Shown here one piece after another: positions 33,717 to 42,309 of a DNA stretch of 64,000 bases. This stretch comes from Nocardioides sp. QY071 (GTDB lineage: Bacteria > Actinomycetota > Actinomycetes > Propionibacteriales > Nocardioidaceae). The stretch's first letter is position 1, and each line of letters opens with the position of its first letter. Location of the stretch: NCBI RefSeq assembly GCF_029961765.1, contig NZ_CP124681.1:5084001-5148000 (forward strand). The letters run 5' to 3'. The notes beneath the pieces are model-generated. The model searched no databases and had not been told where the DNA came from. It saw only the letters and a list, made by a program, of their open reading frames with translations. Made by a program: the position numbers and the translations under genes.

Positions 33717-35321
33717 TCAGTTGTCGAATGCCTCGAACAGTTCGTCTGCCACCAGCGCGACGTGGAGCGACACCCTGACATCCGGGTCGTCCAGATCGAC
33801 TCCGAGGGCCTTCTCGATCATGGCTATCCGGCTGTAGAACGCGGCACGGGACAGGTGCAGACTTGCCGCCGCGTCTGTCTTGCTTCCGGGATGGTGCAAG
33901 AGCGAGCGGAGCGCGGCCATCAGATCCGTGCGCGCACCTCTCGTCTGGTCGTGTGCCTTGAGAGCCGACAGTTCTCGGTCGATGAAGAGCCGCAAGCGTT
34001 CGTCGGCACCGAACAGCGCGAGCAGGCCGCGCAGATGCAGGTCCTTGAGGCGATGGACGTCTCCGGTGACGTGGTCGCGACCATGCGGGACGGCATCAGC
34101 AACCTGCCCGGCCTCTGTCACCGTCCGCGCGATCCCCGACCGGTCGAGCACGACCTGGCCGGCAGCGACAGTCACGTCATGGTGCTGAAGCAGCCTCTTT
34201 GCCAACCGGTCGGCCGCCGCGTCCGCATTGGTTGAAGTCGTGACCGACAGGAGAGCCACGACGTCGCGCTCGACTTCGCAGACCAACGCGGGCAAGCGCA
34301 GCGCATGAGCCCCGCGCACGACCGCTGCCGCGAGCTCGGGCGCCTCCGCTGCCAGCTGACCGCCGACCTTGGGCCGAACGACGATGCCCAGGAACTGACG
34401 CCGCTGAGTTGGGAAGCCGCTCAGGTCGCAACGGCGAACCACCTCGGCTGAATCCGGTTCGCGCTGGAGTCCCTGCAGGATCTCGTAGTGAGTACGACGC
34501 ATCAGGTTGTCCCGATCCCGGTCGTTCAACCTGTGCAGTGCGAGAGCTGCCGCAGCTCGCTCCGCAACCGCGATCAGACGCTGTGAAGGCGCACCGGGCG
34601 AGCCGATGACCAGCCGTCCCCAGGCATTGTCGGCGGAGCCGAGCCTTGTCACCAGCCAGCCGTTGCGGGCGTCCCAGCCCGTGCGGCCCGCGACAACCAC
34701 CCGTTGGGACCGGGCGGACCACTCGTCCAGGAAGCCAGCCATATCCTCCGCGCCCGCGAGATAGTCCAGAGGTCGGTGTTGGACGTTCTCCACCACCACG
34801 GGCGCGCCCGCGAGCCGCTGCACCGCATCAAGGATGTCGTGCGGTCCGGCATGGCTGAAGCTCAGCTCGGTGAAGGTCTCGTGCACGCGCTGGGCATCGC
34901 GCAGTTCGGCCAGCTGTTCGTCGACCACGCGCTCGCCCACGGCCTGCGCGATCGCGGCGAATCGCGTCTCATGCCGCAAGGCGACCAGTGGCACCGCGAG
35001 GTCTTCACATGCTTCCACGAGAGGGCGCGGAAGACCGTCCTCCCAGCGACGGCCTAGCTCCACCACGAGCCCGACACTCTCGACATCAGCCAGCTCTTGG
35101 ACGAACGCGCGGAGTCCCGCAGCGTCCTTGTCGGGCGGAAGGCCGGTACCCATCGTGAGGACCAGATCACCCGGACGCAGCAGGCTTCCCACGTCGACCC
35201 GCTCCGTCGCATGAACCCAACGGATCGCACGTTCAAGCCCCGACGCTCCGGCGACCACCTCGGGTGCCGCGCGCCGGAAAGCCGGGAGCGACAACGCCTC
35301 ACGCAACGTCACTGACGCCAC
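33717..35321 (-). CDS. PucR-family transcriptional regulator
   Basis: About 534 aa. The PucR N-terminal domain starts at SVTLREALSLPAFRRAAPEVVAG. The C-terminal helix-turn-helix (PF13556) is LRSLLHHPGSKTDAAASLHL followed by SRAAFYSRIAMIEKALGVDL. The GTG at 35321 is preferred because AAAGGGTGG lies just upstream and the first domain follows within a few residues. The open frame extends further, to 35543, but that part overlaps the divergent oxidase gene and has no similarity. PucR proteins activate purine or amine catabolic genes when substrate is present. The gene is divergent from the oxidase at 35527 and upstream of the cupin-dehydrogenase-pdxS operon. Confidence 0.88.
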   Translation of the reverse strand: MASVTLREALSLPAFRRAAPEVVAGASGLERAIRWVHATERVDVGSLLRPGDLVLTMGTGLPPDKDAAGLRAFVQELADVESVGLVVELGRRWEDGLPRPLVEACEDLAVPLVALRHETRFAAIAQAVGERVVDEQLAELRDAQRVHETFTELSFSHAGPHDILDAVQRLAGAPVVVENVQHRPLDYLAGAEDMAGFLDEWSARSQRVVVAGRTGWDARNGWLVTRLGSADNAWGRLVIGSPGAPSQRLIAVAERAAAALALHRLNDRDRDNLMRRTHYEILQGLQREPDSAEVVRRCDLSGFPTQRRQFLGIVVRPKVGGQLAAEAPELAAAVVRGAHALRLPALVCEVERDVVALLSVTTSTNADAAADRLAKRLLQHHDVTVAAGQVVLDRSGIARTVTEAGQVADAVPHGRDHVTGDVHRLKDLHLRGLLALFGADERLRLFIDRELSALKAHDQTRGARTDLMAALRSLLHHPGSKTDAAASLHLSRAAFYSRIAMIEKALGVDLDDPDVRVSLHVALVADELFEAFDN

Positions 35322-35526
35322 GGGAACGACCACCCTTTCTGAAGACTGACGAAACGTCGCGTCAGAGAGCAAAAAGCTACGTTCCGCCAGCCCAGCGACG
35401 CCGACACATACGACAGGATGACGTCGAGTCAGTCGCGACCGGCGGTCCATCCACGATCTGGATGGACCGTCGGTAGCCCCGGGGCCCCGGGCGCGACATC
35501 CGATCGCAGCCAACCTAGGAACAGAC

Positions 35527-36942
35527 GTGATCCCCCAGCCCACGGCCTACGAACGCCATGCACCCGACACCCGCGTAGTCCGGCGTGCACTCGCCGAGTC
35601 GACCAGAGCGGTGTACTGGCTGGAGGAGGCGAACGCCCGGGCACAGTTCACTTCCCTGACAGCAGGCACGTCCGCCGACCTGACCATCGTCGGGGGCGGC
35701 TACCTGGGGCTGTGGACCGCCGTGCAGGCCAAGCGACGCAACCCGGGCCAACGCGTGGTTCTGCTCGAAGCCGAGACCGTCGGCTGGGCAGCATCGGGTC
35801 GCAACGGCGGGTTCTGCGAAGCCTCGATCACCCACGGCGAGGAGAACGGCCGCTCGCGCTGGCCCGACGACTACGAGCTCCTCGAGCGGCTCGGGCAGGA
35901 CAACCTCGACGGGTTCGAGAGGGACGTCCGCGACCTGGAGCTGGACTGCCACTGGGAACGCAACGGCACACTAGCGGTCGCTGTCGAGGAGCACCAGGTG
36001 GCATGGCTGGGCGATTCCCCCCACAGACTTGACCGTGCTGCGGTGCGGGCCGAGATCGACAGCCCGTTGTTCTTGGCCGGCGCCCTCGACCTTGGGGGCA
36101 GCGCTCTCGTGCATCCGGCACGCCTCGCCCTCGAGCTCGCGCGGGTTGCCGCCGACCTCGGCGTCGAAATCCATGAGCACTCGCGAGTGGTGGCTGTCGA
36201 TTCCGCCGCAGCGGGCAGCAGCGTCGACGTCCGAACCGAGCGCGCAACCGTGCGCTCGGACCGGGTCGTCCTGGCCACGAATGTCTTCCGCTCGCTCCTG
36301 CGACGCAACCGCCTGATGACGATCCCCGTCTACGACTACGTCCTGATGACCGAGCCCCTCACCGACGAGCAGATGGCATTGATCGGGTGGAGCGCGCGCC
36401 AGGGCCTAACCGACCTCGCCAACCAGTTCCACTACTCCCGCCTGACCCGCGACAACCGGATCCTCTACGGCGGCTACGACGCGATGTACTACCCCGGAGG
36501 CAAAGTCAAAGAGCAGTACGAAGAGCGCCCCGAGACCTACGAACGCCTCGCTTCGCACTTCTTCGCGACCTTCCCACAGCTCGAGGACGTCCGGTTCAGC
36601 CATCGTTGGGCCGGCGCTATCGACACGTGCACCCAGTTCACGGCGTTCTACGGTCTCTCCCACCGCGACCGGGTTGCCCACGCCGCCGGCTTCACAGGTC
36701 TCGGCGTCGGGGCCACACGCTTCGCCGCCGACACCCTCCTCGATCTCCTCGCCGGCACCCCGACCCGGCGTACCCAGCTCAAGATGGTGCGAAAGCGACC
36801 GATGCCGTTCCCGCCCGAGCCCGTGGCCGCCTTGGGGATCAATCTGACTCGGTGGTCGCTCGACCGCGCCGATCACCGACAGGGGCAGCGCAACGCGCTC
36901 CTCAGGACGCTCGACGCGATGGGACTCGGCTTCGACTCATGA
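35527..36942 (+). CDS. FAD-dependent amine oxidoreductase, DAO family (second copy type)
   Basis: A 471-aa flavoprotein with an N-terminal extension before the FAD motif LTIVGGGYLGLWTAVQA (about residues 52-68), then GWAASGRNGGFCEASI and a C-terminal AGFTGLGVGATRFAADTLLDLL. Length and the SRWPDDYELLERLGQDNLDGF region fit the gamma-glutamylputrescine oxidase-like group rather than D-amino-acid oxidases. It shares the GRNGG block with the 28764 protein but is clearly diverged, suggesting two amine substrates. The GTG start at 35527 lies about 200 bp from the divergent pucR start, so both are probably PucR-controlled. Confidence 0.85.
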   Translation: MIPQPTAYERHAPDTRVVRRALAESTRAVYWLEEANARAQFTSLTAGTSADLTIVGGGYLGLWTAVQAKRRNPGQRVVLLEAETVGWAASGRNGGFCEASITHGEENGRSRWPDDYELLERLGQDNLDGFERDVRDLELDCHWERNGTLAVAVEEHQVAWLGDSPHRLDRAAVRAEIDSPLFLAGALDLGGSALVHPARLALELARVAADLGVEIHEHSRVVAVDSAAAGSSVDVRTERATVRSDRVVLATNVFRSLLRRNRLMTIPVYDYVLMTEPLTDEQMALIGWSARQGLTDLANQFHYSRLTRDNRILYGGYDAMYYPGGKVKEQYEERPETYERLASHFFATFPQLEDVRFSHRWAGAIDTCTQFTAFYGLSHRDRVAHAAGFTGLGVGATRFAADTLLDLLAGTPTRRTQLKMVRKRPMPFPPEPVAALGINLTRWSLDRADHRQGQRNALLRTLDAMGLGFDS

Positions 36943-37399
36943 CGAAGTCTCCCGAAAGCCCGGTTGGTTTCGGTGTCCGAAGTACGACGAAAGAAGGGCT
37001 GGCGAACCCTTCTCCAAAGGACGGTCCTCCACAGTCCGAAACCAAGGCCCCCACGGATTCGCACCTGAACGTCCATAGCCAGTGCGGCGTCCACGGGACC
37101 ACGCACTCGCAGCTGACCGCACGTCTGCCGCTCGGCATGCTGTCCCTCGTGACGCTCTTGCACGTCAAGCGAGTCGCAGGATCCATGGCGGCCCGGAGAA
37201 CCGGGCGGGGATCCACCTGAGGTCCCCCGTCGGTCAGCACCTCAGGTTGGCATGTAGCAGTCGCGATCATCGGTCGACGTTCGGAGGATCTCGTCCCTGT
37301 CGGCGAGGAGTTCGAGATGCACGGCGGTCTCAAGGATGGCGGTCATCCCGTGGACGTCGTTCAGCTCATCGAGTCGATTGTCGCGACGCCTCCAAGGCA
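36943..37399. other. Intergenic region with nested inverted repeats
   Basis: No convincing gene. Nested dyads lie just after the oxidase stop: TTGGTTTCGG at 36964-36973 with CCGAAACCAA at 37036-37045, enclosing GAAGGG/CCCTTC (36993-37012) and a short AGGA/TCCT stem (37018-37028). This could be a complex terminator. A minus-strand frame ending at 37242 continues from the lipA remnant but is not recognisable. Confidence 0.4.
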
Positions 37400-37730
37400 T
37401 CCGCCCCGCCACATCGGCTGCCGTTCGATGACCGTCGGCGACCCGTGATGGGGTGTCGATCCGGCAGAAGTCGTGTCGGGTGCACTGGTCACCGCCGATG
37501 AGGAAGGTCGCCTCGCGGTCCTCCCAGCACTCGGAGATGTTGGGGCCGCCGACCTCCTGGCAGAGCGCGTGCGGGCCTCGGACTTCACCTGCTCTGCAGA
37601 GCGGTGTACCCGGGCCATCTTCGCGCGGGTCTTGACCCACGAGCACTTCCGCTCGATCGGGGTCTCCGCGTTGCGGACTTCGAGGCGGAGAAGACTCGCG
37701 TCCTGAAGCACCACATCACTCATGTCACTG
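37400..37730 (-). pseudogene. Lipoyl synthase (lipA) remnant
   Basis: Two minus-strand frames carry lipA sequence. The first, from about 37700, reads LLRLEVRNAETPIERK and SWVKTRAKM, like RLLRxExRNAxTPIERKPEWIKTKAKM. After a frame change, ALCQEVGGPNISECWEDREATFLIGGDQCTR and HDFCRIDT follow (read as one block). The first cluster Cys of CPNIFECWE is Gly, one Cys of the RRCDFC radical-SAM motif is lost, and nothing recognisable follows. An inactive fragment; a functional lipA is expected elsewhere. Confidence 0.75.
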
Positions 37731-37822
37731 CTCCGAGTAGCAGACGACGTGCCGGGCTGTGCCGATGCCGGTCCGCCCGCGTGGCGCGGGCAGGGACCAG
37801 GGCTGAGACCGCGACTGGTGCC

Positions 37823-38233
37823 TCAGACGTTGAACAGCGGGCCCGTGATGGTCAGCCCGAGCGTCGGCACCAGGGCGAAGAGTGCGAACAGCGCGAGCGC
37901 GCCGCCGACCAGGCTGACGGTCTTGTTGAACTGGACCTGCTCGTTCATCCGGGCCTCACCCTGCTCGTTCCAGTAGCGGTGCATCATCGGCGCGATGGGC
38001 GCAATCGCGACCAGCAGGAGAAGCGAGCCCAGGTCGCCCCAGACACCAAGCAGGACCGAGAGGGAACCGACGAGCATGAGCAGACCCGACACGACGGTGC
38101 TCAGCTTGGGAGCCGGAACGCCCTTGAACTTAGCGTAGCCAGTCATGGCCTCGGTCTGAGCGAGGTGGCCCACGCCGGAGGCGAGGAAGATGGCGACGAA
38201 GAGAATGCGGGCGATGAGGACGACAACGTCCAT
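37823..38233 (-). CDS. DoxX-family membrane protein
   Basis: A 136-aa protein with four predicted TM helices: VVVLIARILFVAIFLASGVGH, STVVSGLLMLVGSLSVLLGVW, LGSLLLLVAIAPIAPMM and SLVGGALALFALFALVPTLG. These are the layout and size of DoxX proteins. The ATG at 38233 has a GGAG box 6 nt upstream. A GTGA-N6-TCAC dyad lies about 80 bp upstream. DoxX relatives associate with thiosulfate oxidation or redox-defence complexes. No such genes are next to it, so its role is open. Confidence 0.82.
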   Translation of the reverse strand: MDVVVLIARILFVAIFLASGVGHLAQTEAMTGYAKFKGVPAPKLSTVVSGLLMLVGSLSVLLGVWGDLGSLLLLVAIAPIAPMMHRYWNEQGEARMNEQVQFNKTVSLVGGALALFALFALVPTLGLTITGPLFNV

Positions 38234-38313
38234 CGGAACTCCTAGAGATGTAGTTGGATTTTCAATTACCTCTACCTGCAAGCGCCCGGCCGGCGATGCG
38301 ATCCCCGACGGAA

Positions 38314-38331
38314 CCGTGACGAACGTCACGG
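38314..38331. promoter_or_regulatory. CRP/GlxR-like palindrome upstream of the DoxX gene
   Basis: CCGTGACGAACGTCACGG, perfect 8-bp arms around AA. It contains GTGA-N6-TCAC, the core of CRP/GlxR sites (TGTGA-N6-TCACA), 81 bp before the DoxX start. Confidence 0.5.
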
Positions 38332-38419
38332 ATTGGGGAGGCGTAGGGCGTTCGCCACGCCGGCCGTCACGATGTGGTTGCATCAACGTGCTCGATCACG
38401 GCCGGCAAACGTCACCTGA

Positions 38420-38666
38420 TCAGCAGCGATGTCTGCGGCGCACCACGGTGGGAATCACGCCCGCGGCGGCGCTCGTGGTCGAGATCACCGCCGGATCAGT
38501 GCCTCCCTGGGTCTGCCGCATTGCGAGTGCTGAGACGTACTCGCCGATCACTTCGGGCGCGGCGTTGTTCGGCTTGAACTCGACCCAGGTCGTCTCCGCT
38601 GTCAACTGGCGCAACTCGGAAACGATGCGCTTCAACTCCTGGTGGAGCAATGACGTCTTCTGAGGC
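38420..38666 (-). pseudogene. Truncated AlbA_2 (Schlafen-type) domain fragment
   Basis: The minus-strand frame reads LLHQELKRIVSELRQLTAET, then TWVEFKPNNAAPEVIGEYVSALA. This is the start of the AlbA_2 ATP-binding domain family (ESEWVEFKxNNxxPxxIGEYISALAN). The similarity ends there and the frame continues with unrelated residues. It is probably the 5' end of an accessory gene cut by element insertion or deletion near the tRNA fragment. Confidence 0.6.
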
Positions 38667-38816
38667 CGGGCGCGGGCGCGACGGTAGTCAAACCTAGGGG
38701 TCGAGCAACACTTGCACCGAACGGTCCCGATCACTCGGTGCAGCAACCTGAGCCAACCGCGCGACCAGCCAATCGTGTCGCAAACGTGTCAATCGGCTCT
38801 GTCGGGCCCACAACGT

Positions 38817-38858
38817 ACAGTGGCTCTGATCAGCATTTCTGCTGGTCAGAGCCACTGT
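38817..38858 (-). terminator. Long hairpin next to the tRNA fragment
   Basis: ACAGTGGCTCTGATCAGCA and TGCTGGTCAGAGCCACTGT can pair over 19 bp with one G-T, with a 4-nt loop. It lies directly downstream (minus strand) of the tRNA-like 3' end, where the original tRNA terminator is expected. No T-run follows. Confidence 0.5.
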
Positions 38859-38865
38859 CGTCAGA

Positions 38866-38901
38866 GCCGCCTGTCGGAATCGAACCGACGACCTAATCAT
38901 T
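38866..38901 (-). other. 3' fragment of a tRNA-Thr-like gene (probable attachment site remnant)
   Basis: On the minus strand, TAGGTC is followed by the T-arm GTCGG-TTCGATT-CCGAC and the acceptor strand AGGCGGC. This equals the 3' part of actinobacterial tRNA-Thr genes. Upstream sequence does not form an anticodon loop (no T33, no 5-bp stem), D-arm or 5' acceptor. Integrative elements that use tRNA 3' ends leave exactly such fragments. An intact copy was not found in the window. Confidence 0.6.
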
Positions 38902-39050
38902 GCGATTGGCTGGCGCATGATCCTGTCCCACCTCGCTACGCCTCAGCCATTCTCTGCCGCCTCACTCATCACCCACTACCGGCTTTTGACGACTCCCGTA
39001 TCAGCCCTCGCCCTAGCCGCTATCTAGCCCTCCAACAGGGCGGCACGCAT

Positions 39051-39091
39051 GCTACGAAGGTTCGTAGCTCGGTCCGTCCCCCTGGGACGGA
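39051..39091. promoter_or_regulatory. Two adjacent palindromes before the relaxase gene (oriT or operator candidate)
   Basis: GCTACGAAGGTTCGTAGC (39051-39068; 8-bp arms, 2-bp centre) and TCCGTCCC-CCT-GGGACGGA (39073-39091; perfect 8-bp arms) lie 43-83 bp before the relaxase start. Inverted repeats next to the relaxase gene are typical of oriT and also of autoregulatory operators. Confidence 0.4.
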
Positions 39092-39133
39092 GCGTGCGCC
39101 GTTTTCGCGTTGATTGACGAGTAGTGACGGACG

Positions 39134-41818
39134 GTGATCGGGGCCGTGCACGGTGGGGTGAAGTTCTACCGCGGCTGCGCCAAGGCCGCCCGGAACTATG
39201 TCGAGGCCGACCGGTCCCGGGCCGACGACTACTACCTGACCGAGGGCTCCGGGATCGCCCAGCGCTACGTCGCCAGCCCGGCTGCACCACTCGTCGATGG
39301 CGGGTCCCTGGATGGCGACGCCTACGAATCCTGGGTCGCCGGGTACGACACCAACGGGGCGCCGAAGGGGCGGCTGCGCAAGGACGAGAAGGGGCTGAGG
39401 TTCGTCGAGGTCGTCGTCAACGGACCCAAGACCTGGTCGCTCGCCGCGTCGCTGCACCCCGAGATCGCCGACGCCTACGACGCCGCTCAGGAACGGGCGG
39501 CGGTCGAGATCATCGGCTGGCTGGCCGAGCACTCCACGACCCGGGTCGGGCCACGCGGGCTGCAGGTCCAGGTACCGGTCGAGAAGATCGAGGCCGCGGT
39601 GGTGCGGCACTACACCTCCCGCGCCGGGGACCCGCACCGACACCTGCACCTCCAGGTCAACGCCCGGGTGTTCGCCCAAGGTCGGTGGCGAGGCTTGCAC
39701 TCGGTCGGAGTTGTGGACTCGATCGAGGCCATCAACGGCATCGGTCACGCCGCCGTCATGTGCGACCCCGAGTTCCGTCGCGTGCTCGCCGCGTACGGGT
39801 ACACGCTCGACATCGAGTCTGGTGAGATCACCCAGCTGGCTCCGTTCGCCGGGGAGTTCTCCCACCGTGCTGCGCAGATCGGCCGGCATGTCGACCGGTA
39901 CGAGGCCGAGTGGCGCGCCGAGCACCCTGGCCAGGAACCAGGCGCGGCGCTGCGTCGGGCTTGGGACCGGCGGGCGTGGGCGGAGGCACGGCCGGACAAG
40001 GTGGTCCCGACCGACGGCGCCGAGTTGGTCGGGCGGTGGCGCGAGGAGCTCTACGACCTCGGGTTCCGACCACCCTCGATCGCCGCCAGGTTGCCGACTG
40101 CCGCGGTCGGACAGATCGACCGCACCGCTGTCACCGAACTCGTGCAGTCCCGGCTCGGGTCACGGCACTCGGCGTGGAACTGCGCAGACATCCGTGGGGA
40201 GGTCGAACGGGTCGTCGCGGCCGTCGGCGTCGTCGCCGAACCAGTCGTGCGGCGCGAGCTGGTCGAGGACCTCACCGCCCGGTCCGAGGATGCCTGCCTC
40301 CGGCTCGTGGACCGCGACAACGTCCCCGACCACATCCGCTCCCTGACCTCGCAGCGGGTGGTCGCGGTCGAGAAGGACCTCGTCGACCGCATCGCACGAC
40401 GCACAGATCAAGACGGTCGCGCTCCGGAGGCCGTGCGGCCAGCCCGGATCGGCCCCGTCGTCGCCCGGCGGCGCCTCGATCCCGGACAACGACAGGTGGT
40501 TGCTGCTCTCGTTGGTCGCTGCGCATTGGTGGTCGTCGAGGGCGCAGCCGGCGCAGGGAAGACCACCACCCTCGCCGCCACCGCTGCCGTGCTCGGGATG
40601 GACGAGCGGCGGATGGTGGTAGTGACTCCGACCCTGCGGGCGGCCCGGGTCGCGGAAACCGAGGTCGGGTCACCGGCGTCGTCCGCGGCTTGGCTCGCGC
40701 ATCAGTACGGCTTCCGGTGGGACGCCGACGTCCGCTGGACCCGCGAACCCCTCGACATCCGTACCGACCGGCACCGGCTCGACCCACGAGCCCGGTTGAT
40801 GCCGGGCGACCTGCTGCTCGTCGACGAGGCCGGGATGCTCGATCAGGACACTGCCCAGGCCCTGTTCACGATCGCCGACGAGACTGGCGCCCGGGTCGCG
40901 CTCATGGGCGACCGTCACCAGCTGCCCGCCGTCGGCCGCGGTGGCGTGCTCGACCACGCCACCCGTTGGACACCCGCCCACGCACAAGTCGCCCTCGACA
41001 GCGTCCACCGGTTCGCCGACCCCGCCTACGCCGACCTGTCGTTGCTGATGCGCACCGGCGACCGACCGGTACACGTCTTCGACCAGCTCCTCGAACGCGG
41101 CGCCATCGTCATCCACCCCACCGAGGTCGAACGCACCGCCGCACTCATCGAAGCAGGAGCGGCAGGCGCCACCGTCATCACCGACACCCGTGACCACGTC
41201 GCGGACCTCAACGCCGGCATCCGCGACCGCCGCCGCAGCCATCACCGCGCCGATCACCCAGCCGACAAGACCGATCCTCCCGTCGGTCGGACGCCTTCCG
41301 GCGAACCGCTCTGGGTCGGCGACCAGATCACGACCCGACGCAACGACCGCGACCTCGACGTCGCCGACCGCGACCGCTGGACCATCACCGGCACCGACCG
41401 CCACAGCAACCTCCAGATCCGCGGCGACCGCGGGAGCCGGACCCTGCGCCGCAACTACGCCCAGACCCATGTCGAGCTCGCCTACGCCACCACCGTCCAC
41501 GGCGCCCAGGGAGACACCGTCGACCACGCCCACTTCGCACTCAACGAGACCACCGGCGCCGCCGCCACCTACGTCGCCATGACCCGCGGCCGACACTCCA
41601 ACACCGCCCACCTCGTCGCCGACACGACCGACGATGCCCGCGAGCAATGGCTCACGACCTTCAGCCGAGACCGGGCCGACCTCGGCCCGGTCCGCGCCCG
41701 CGAGCGCGCTCTGGACGACATCGACCGTTACGGCCCCACACCACGCCGTGCGAGGCCCGAGCACGGGGTAGCCCCGCCCGTCCGGCAGGTTCCCCCCAGC
41801 CCGAGCATCGGATTCTGA
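39134..41818 (+). CDS. MobF-family relaxase / TraA-like conjugative helicase
   Basis: An 894-aa fusion of a relaxase and a helicase. The relaxase half has the N-terminal tyrosines in ADDYYLTEGSG and the metal-binding three-histidine motif HRHLHLQVN. The helicase half is RecD-like: Walker A GAAGAGKTTT, Walker B LLLVDEAGMLD, GDRHQLPAVG and the late TTVHGAQGDTVD and AMTRGRHSN motifs. Such proteins nick oriT and unwind DNA for conjugative transfer of actinobacterial plasmids and integrative elements. It starts with GTG at 39134. It is at the short end of the family's usual length. No FtsK/TraB translocase or replication protein accompanies it, so the element is at most mobilisable. Confidence 0.88.
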   Translation: MIGAVHGGVKFYRGCAKAARNYVEADRSRADDYYLTEGSGIAQRYVASPAAPLVDGGSLDGDAYESWVAGYDTNGAPKGRLRKDEKGLRFVEVVVNGPKTWSLAASLHPEIADAYDAAQERAAVEIIGWLAEHSTTRVGPRGLQVQVPVEKIEAAVVRHYTSRAGDPHRHLHLQVNARVFAQGRWRGLHSVGVVDSIEAINGIGHAAVMCDPEFRRVLAAYGYTLDIESGEITQLAPFAGEFSHRAAQIGRHVDRYEAEWRAEHPGQEPGAALRRAWDRRAWAEARPDKVVPTDGAELVGRWREELYDLGFRPPSIAARLPTAAVGQIDRTAVTELVQSRLGSRHSAWNCADIRGEVERVVAAVGVVAEPVVRRELVEDLTARSEDACLRLVDRDNVPDHIRSLTSQRVVAVEKDLVDRIARRTDQDGRAPEAVRPARIGPVVARRRLDPGQRQVVAALVGRCALVVVEGAAGAGKTTTLAATAAVLGMDERRMVVVTPTLRAARVAETEVGSPASSAAWLAHQYGFRWDADVRWTREPLDIRTDRHRLDPRARLMPGDLLLVDEAGMLDQDTAQALFTIADETGARVALMGDRHQLPAVGRGGVLDHATRWTPAHAQVALDSVHRFADPAYADLSLLMRTGDRPVHVFDQLLERGAIVIHPTEVERTAALIEAGAAGATVITDTRDHVADLNAGIRDRRRSHHRADHPADKTDPPVGRTPSGEPLWVGDQITTRRNDRDLDVADRDRWTITGTDRHSNLQIRGDRGSRTLRRNYAQTHVELAYATTVHGAQGDTVDHAHFALNETTGAAATYVAMTRGRHSNTAHLVADTTDDAREQWLTTFSRDRADLGPVRARERALDDIDRYGPTPRRARPEHGVAPPVRQVPPSPSIGF

Positions 41819-42083
41819 TGCCTCGCCGCAGCCGTCACCTCCTTCGTGTCCGGCACCGCGTCAAGACCCTTCGGGAAACAACCGGGGGGAACCTGCTGAC
41901 CTGCGCAAACACCAGAAGACGCTCAGGTTCCCCCCTCTTGGAGGCCCGAAAGCGGCGTACCTGCGTCGTCATCATCGGTCGGTCCGGGATGGCACCTTCC
42001 GAGATTGCTCGTCAGCGATTGATCGCCCCGAGGGCTTCTCCGGACCTAGGTGACCAACCACGACACCGAAGGGACCCCCTCCG
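41819..42083. other. Intergenic region with 12-bp inverted repeat and copy 1 of a 16-bp direct repeat
   Basis: GGGGGGAACCTG (41884-41895) and CAGGTTCCCCCC (41924-41935) are perfect complements. The loop begins with CTGACCTGCGCAAACA (41896-41911), which recurs at 43780-43795 at the end of the integrase module. It may be a terminator for the relaxase gene, a recombination site, or both. Confidence 0.45.
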
Positions 42084-42299
42084 ATGAACCCGATCGACAT
42101 CCCCGCCGAGTGGAACGACAGCGCCCTGCTCACGTTCGAGGAGTTCTGCGCCCTCATCCACATCCCCCAACGAACCGTCCGCGACTGGCGCCGACGAGGC
42201 GTCGGTCCACGGTTCTGGCGCTTCAACGGCACCGGCCGGCTCTACACCACCGTCGCCGAAGTCCGGCGGTTCACCGACCCCGTCAACGCCGCCCGCTAG
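42084..42299 (+). CDS. Excisionase-like helix-turn-helix protein (first)
   Basis: A 71-aa AlpA/MerR-type DNA-binding protein: LLTFEEFCALIHIPQRTVRDWRRRG is a winged helix-turn-helix and RLYTTVAEVRRFTD the short wing/tail. It is the usual size of actinobacterial excisionases. It lies 10 bp before a second similar gene and in the same orientation as the integrase. Confidence 0.75.
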   Translation: MNPIDIPAEWNDSALLTFEEFCALIHIPQRTVRDWRRRGVGPRFWRFNGTGRLYTTVAEVRRFTDPVNAAR

Positions 42300-42309
42300 G
42301 AGCACCTCG

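Noticed and set aside
38866..38960. Complete tRNA-Thr gene on the minus strand
   Set aside because: Only the T-arm and 3' acceptor strand are present. No anticodon loop, D-arm or 5' acceptor could be folded.
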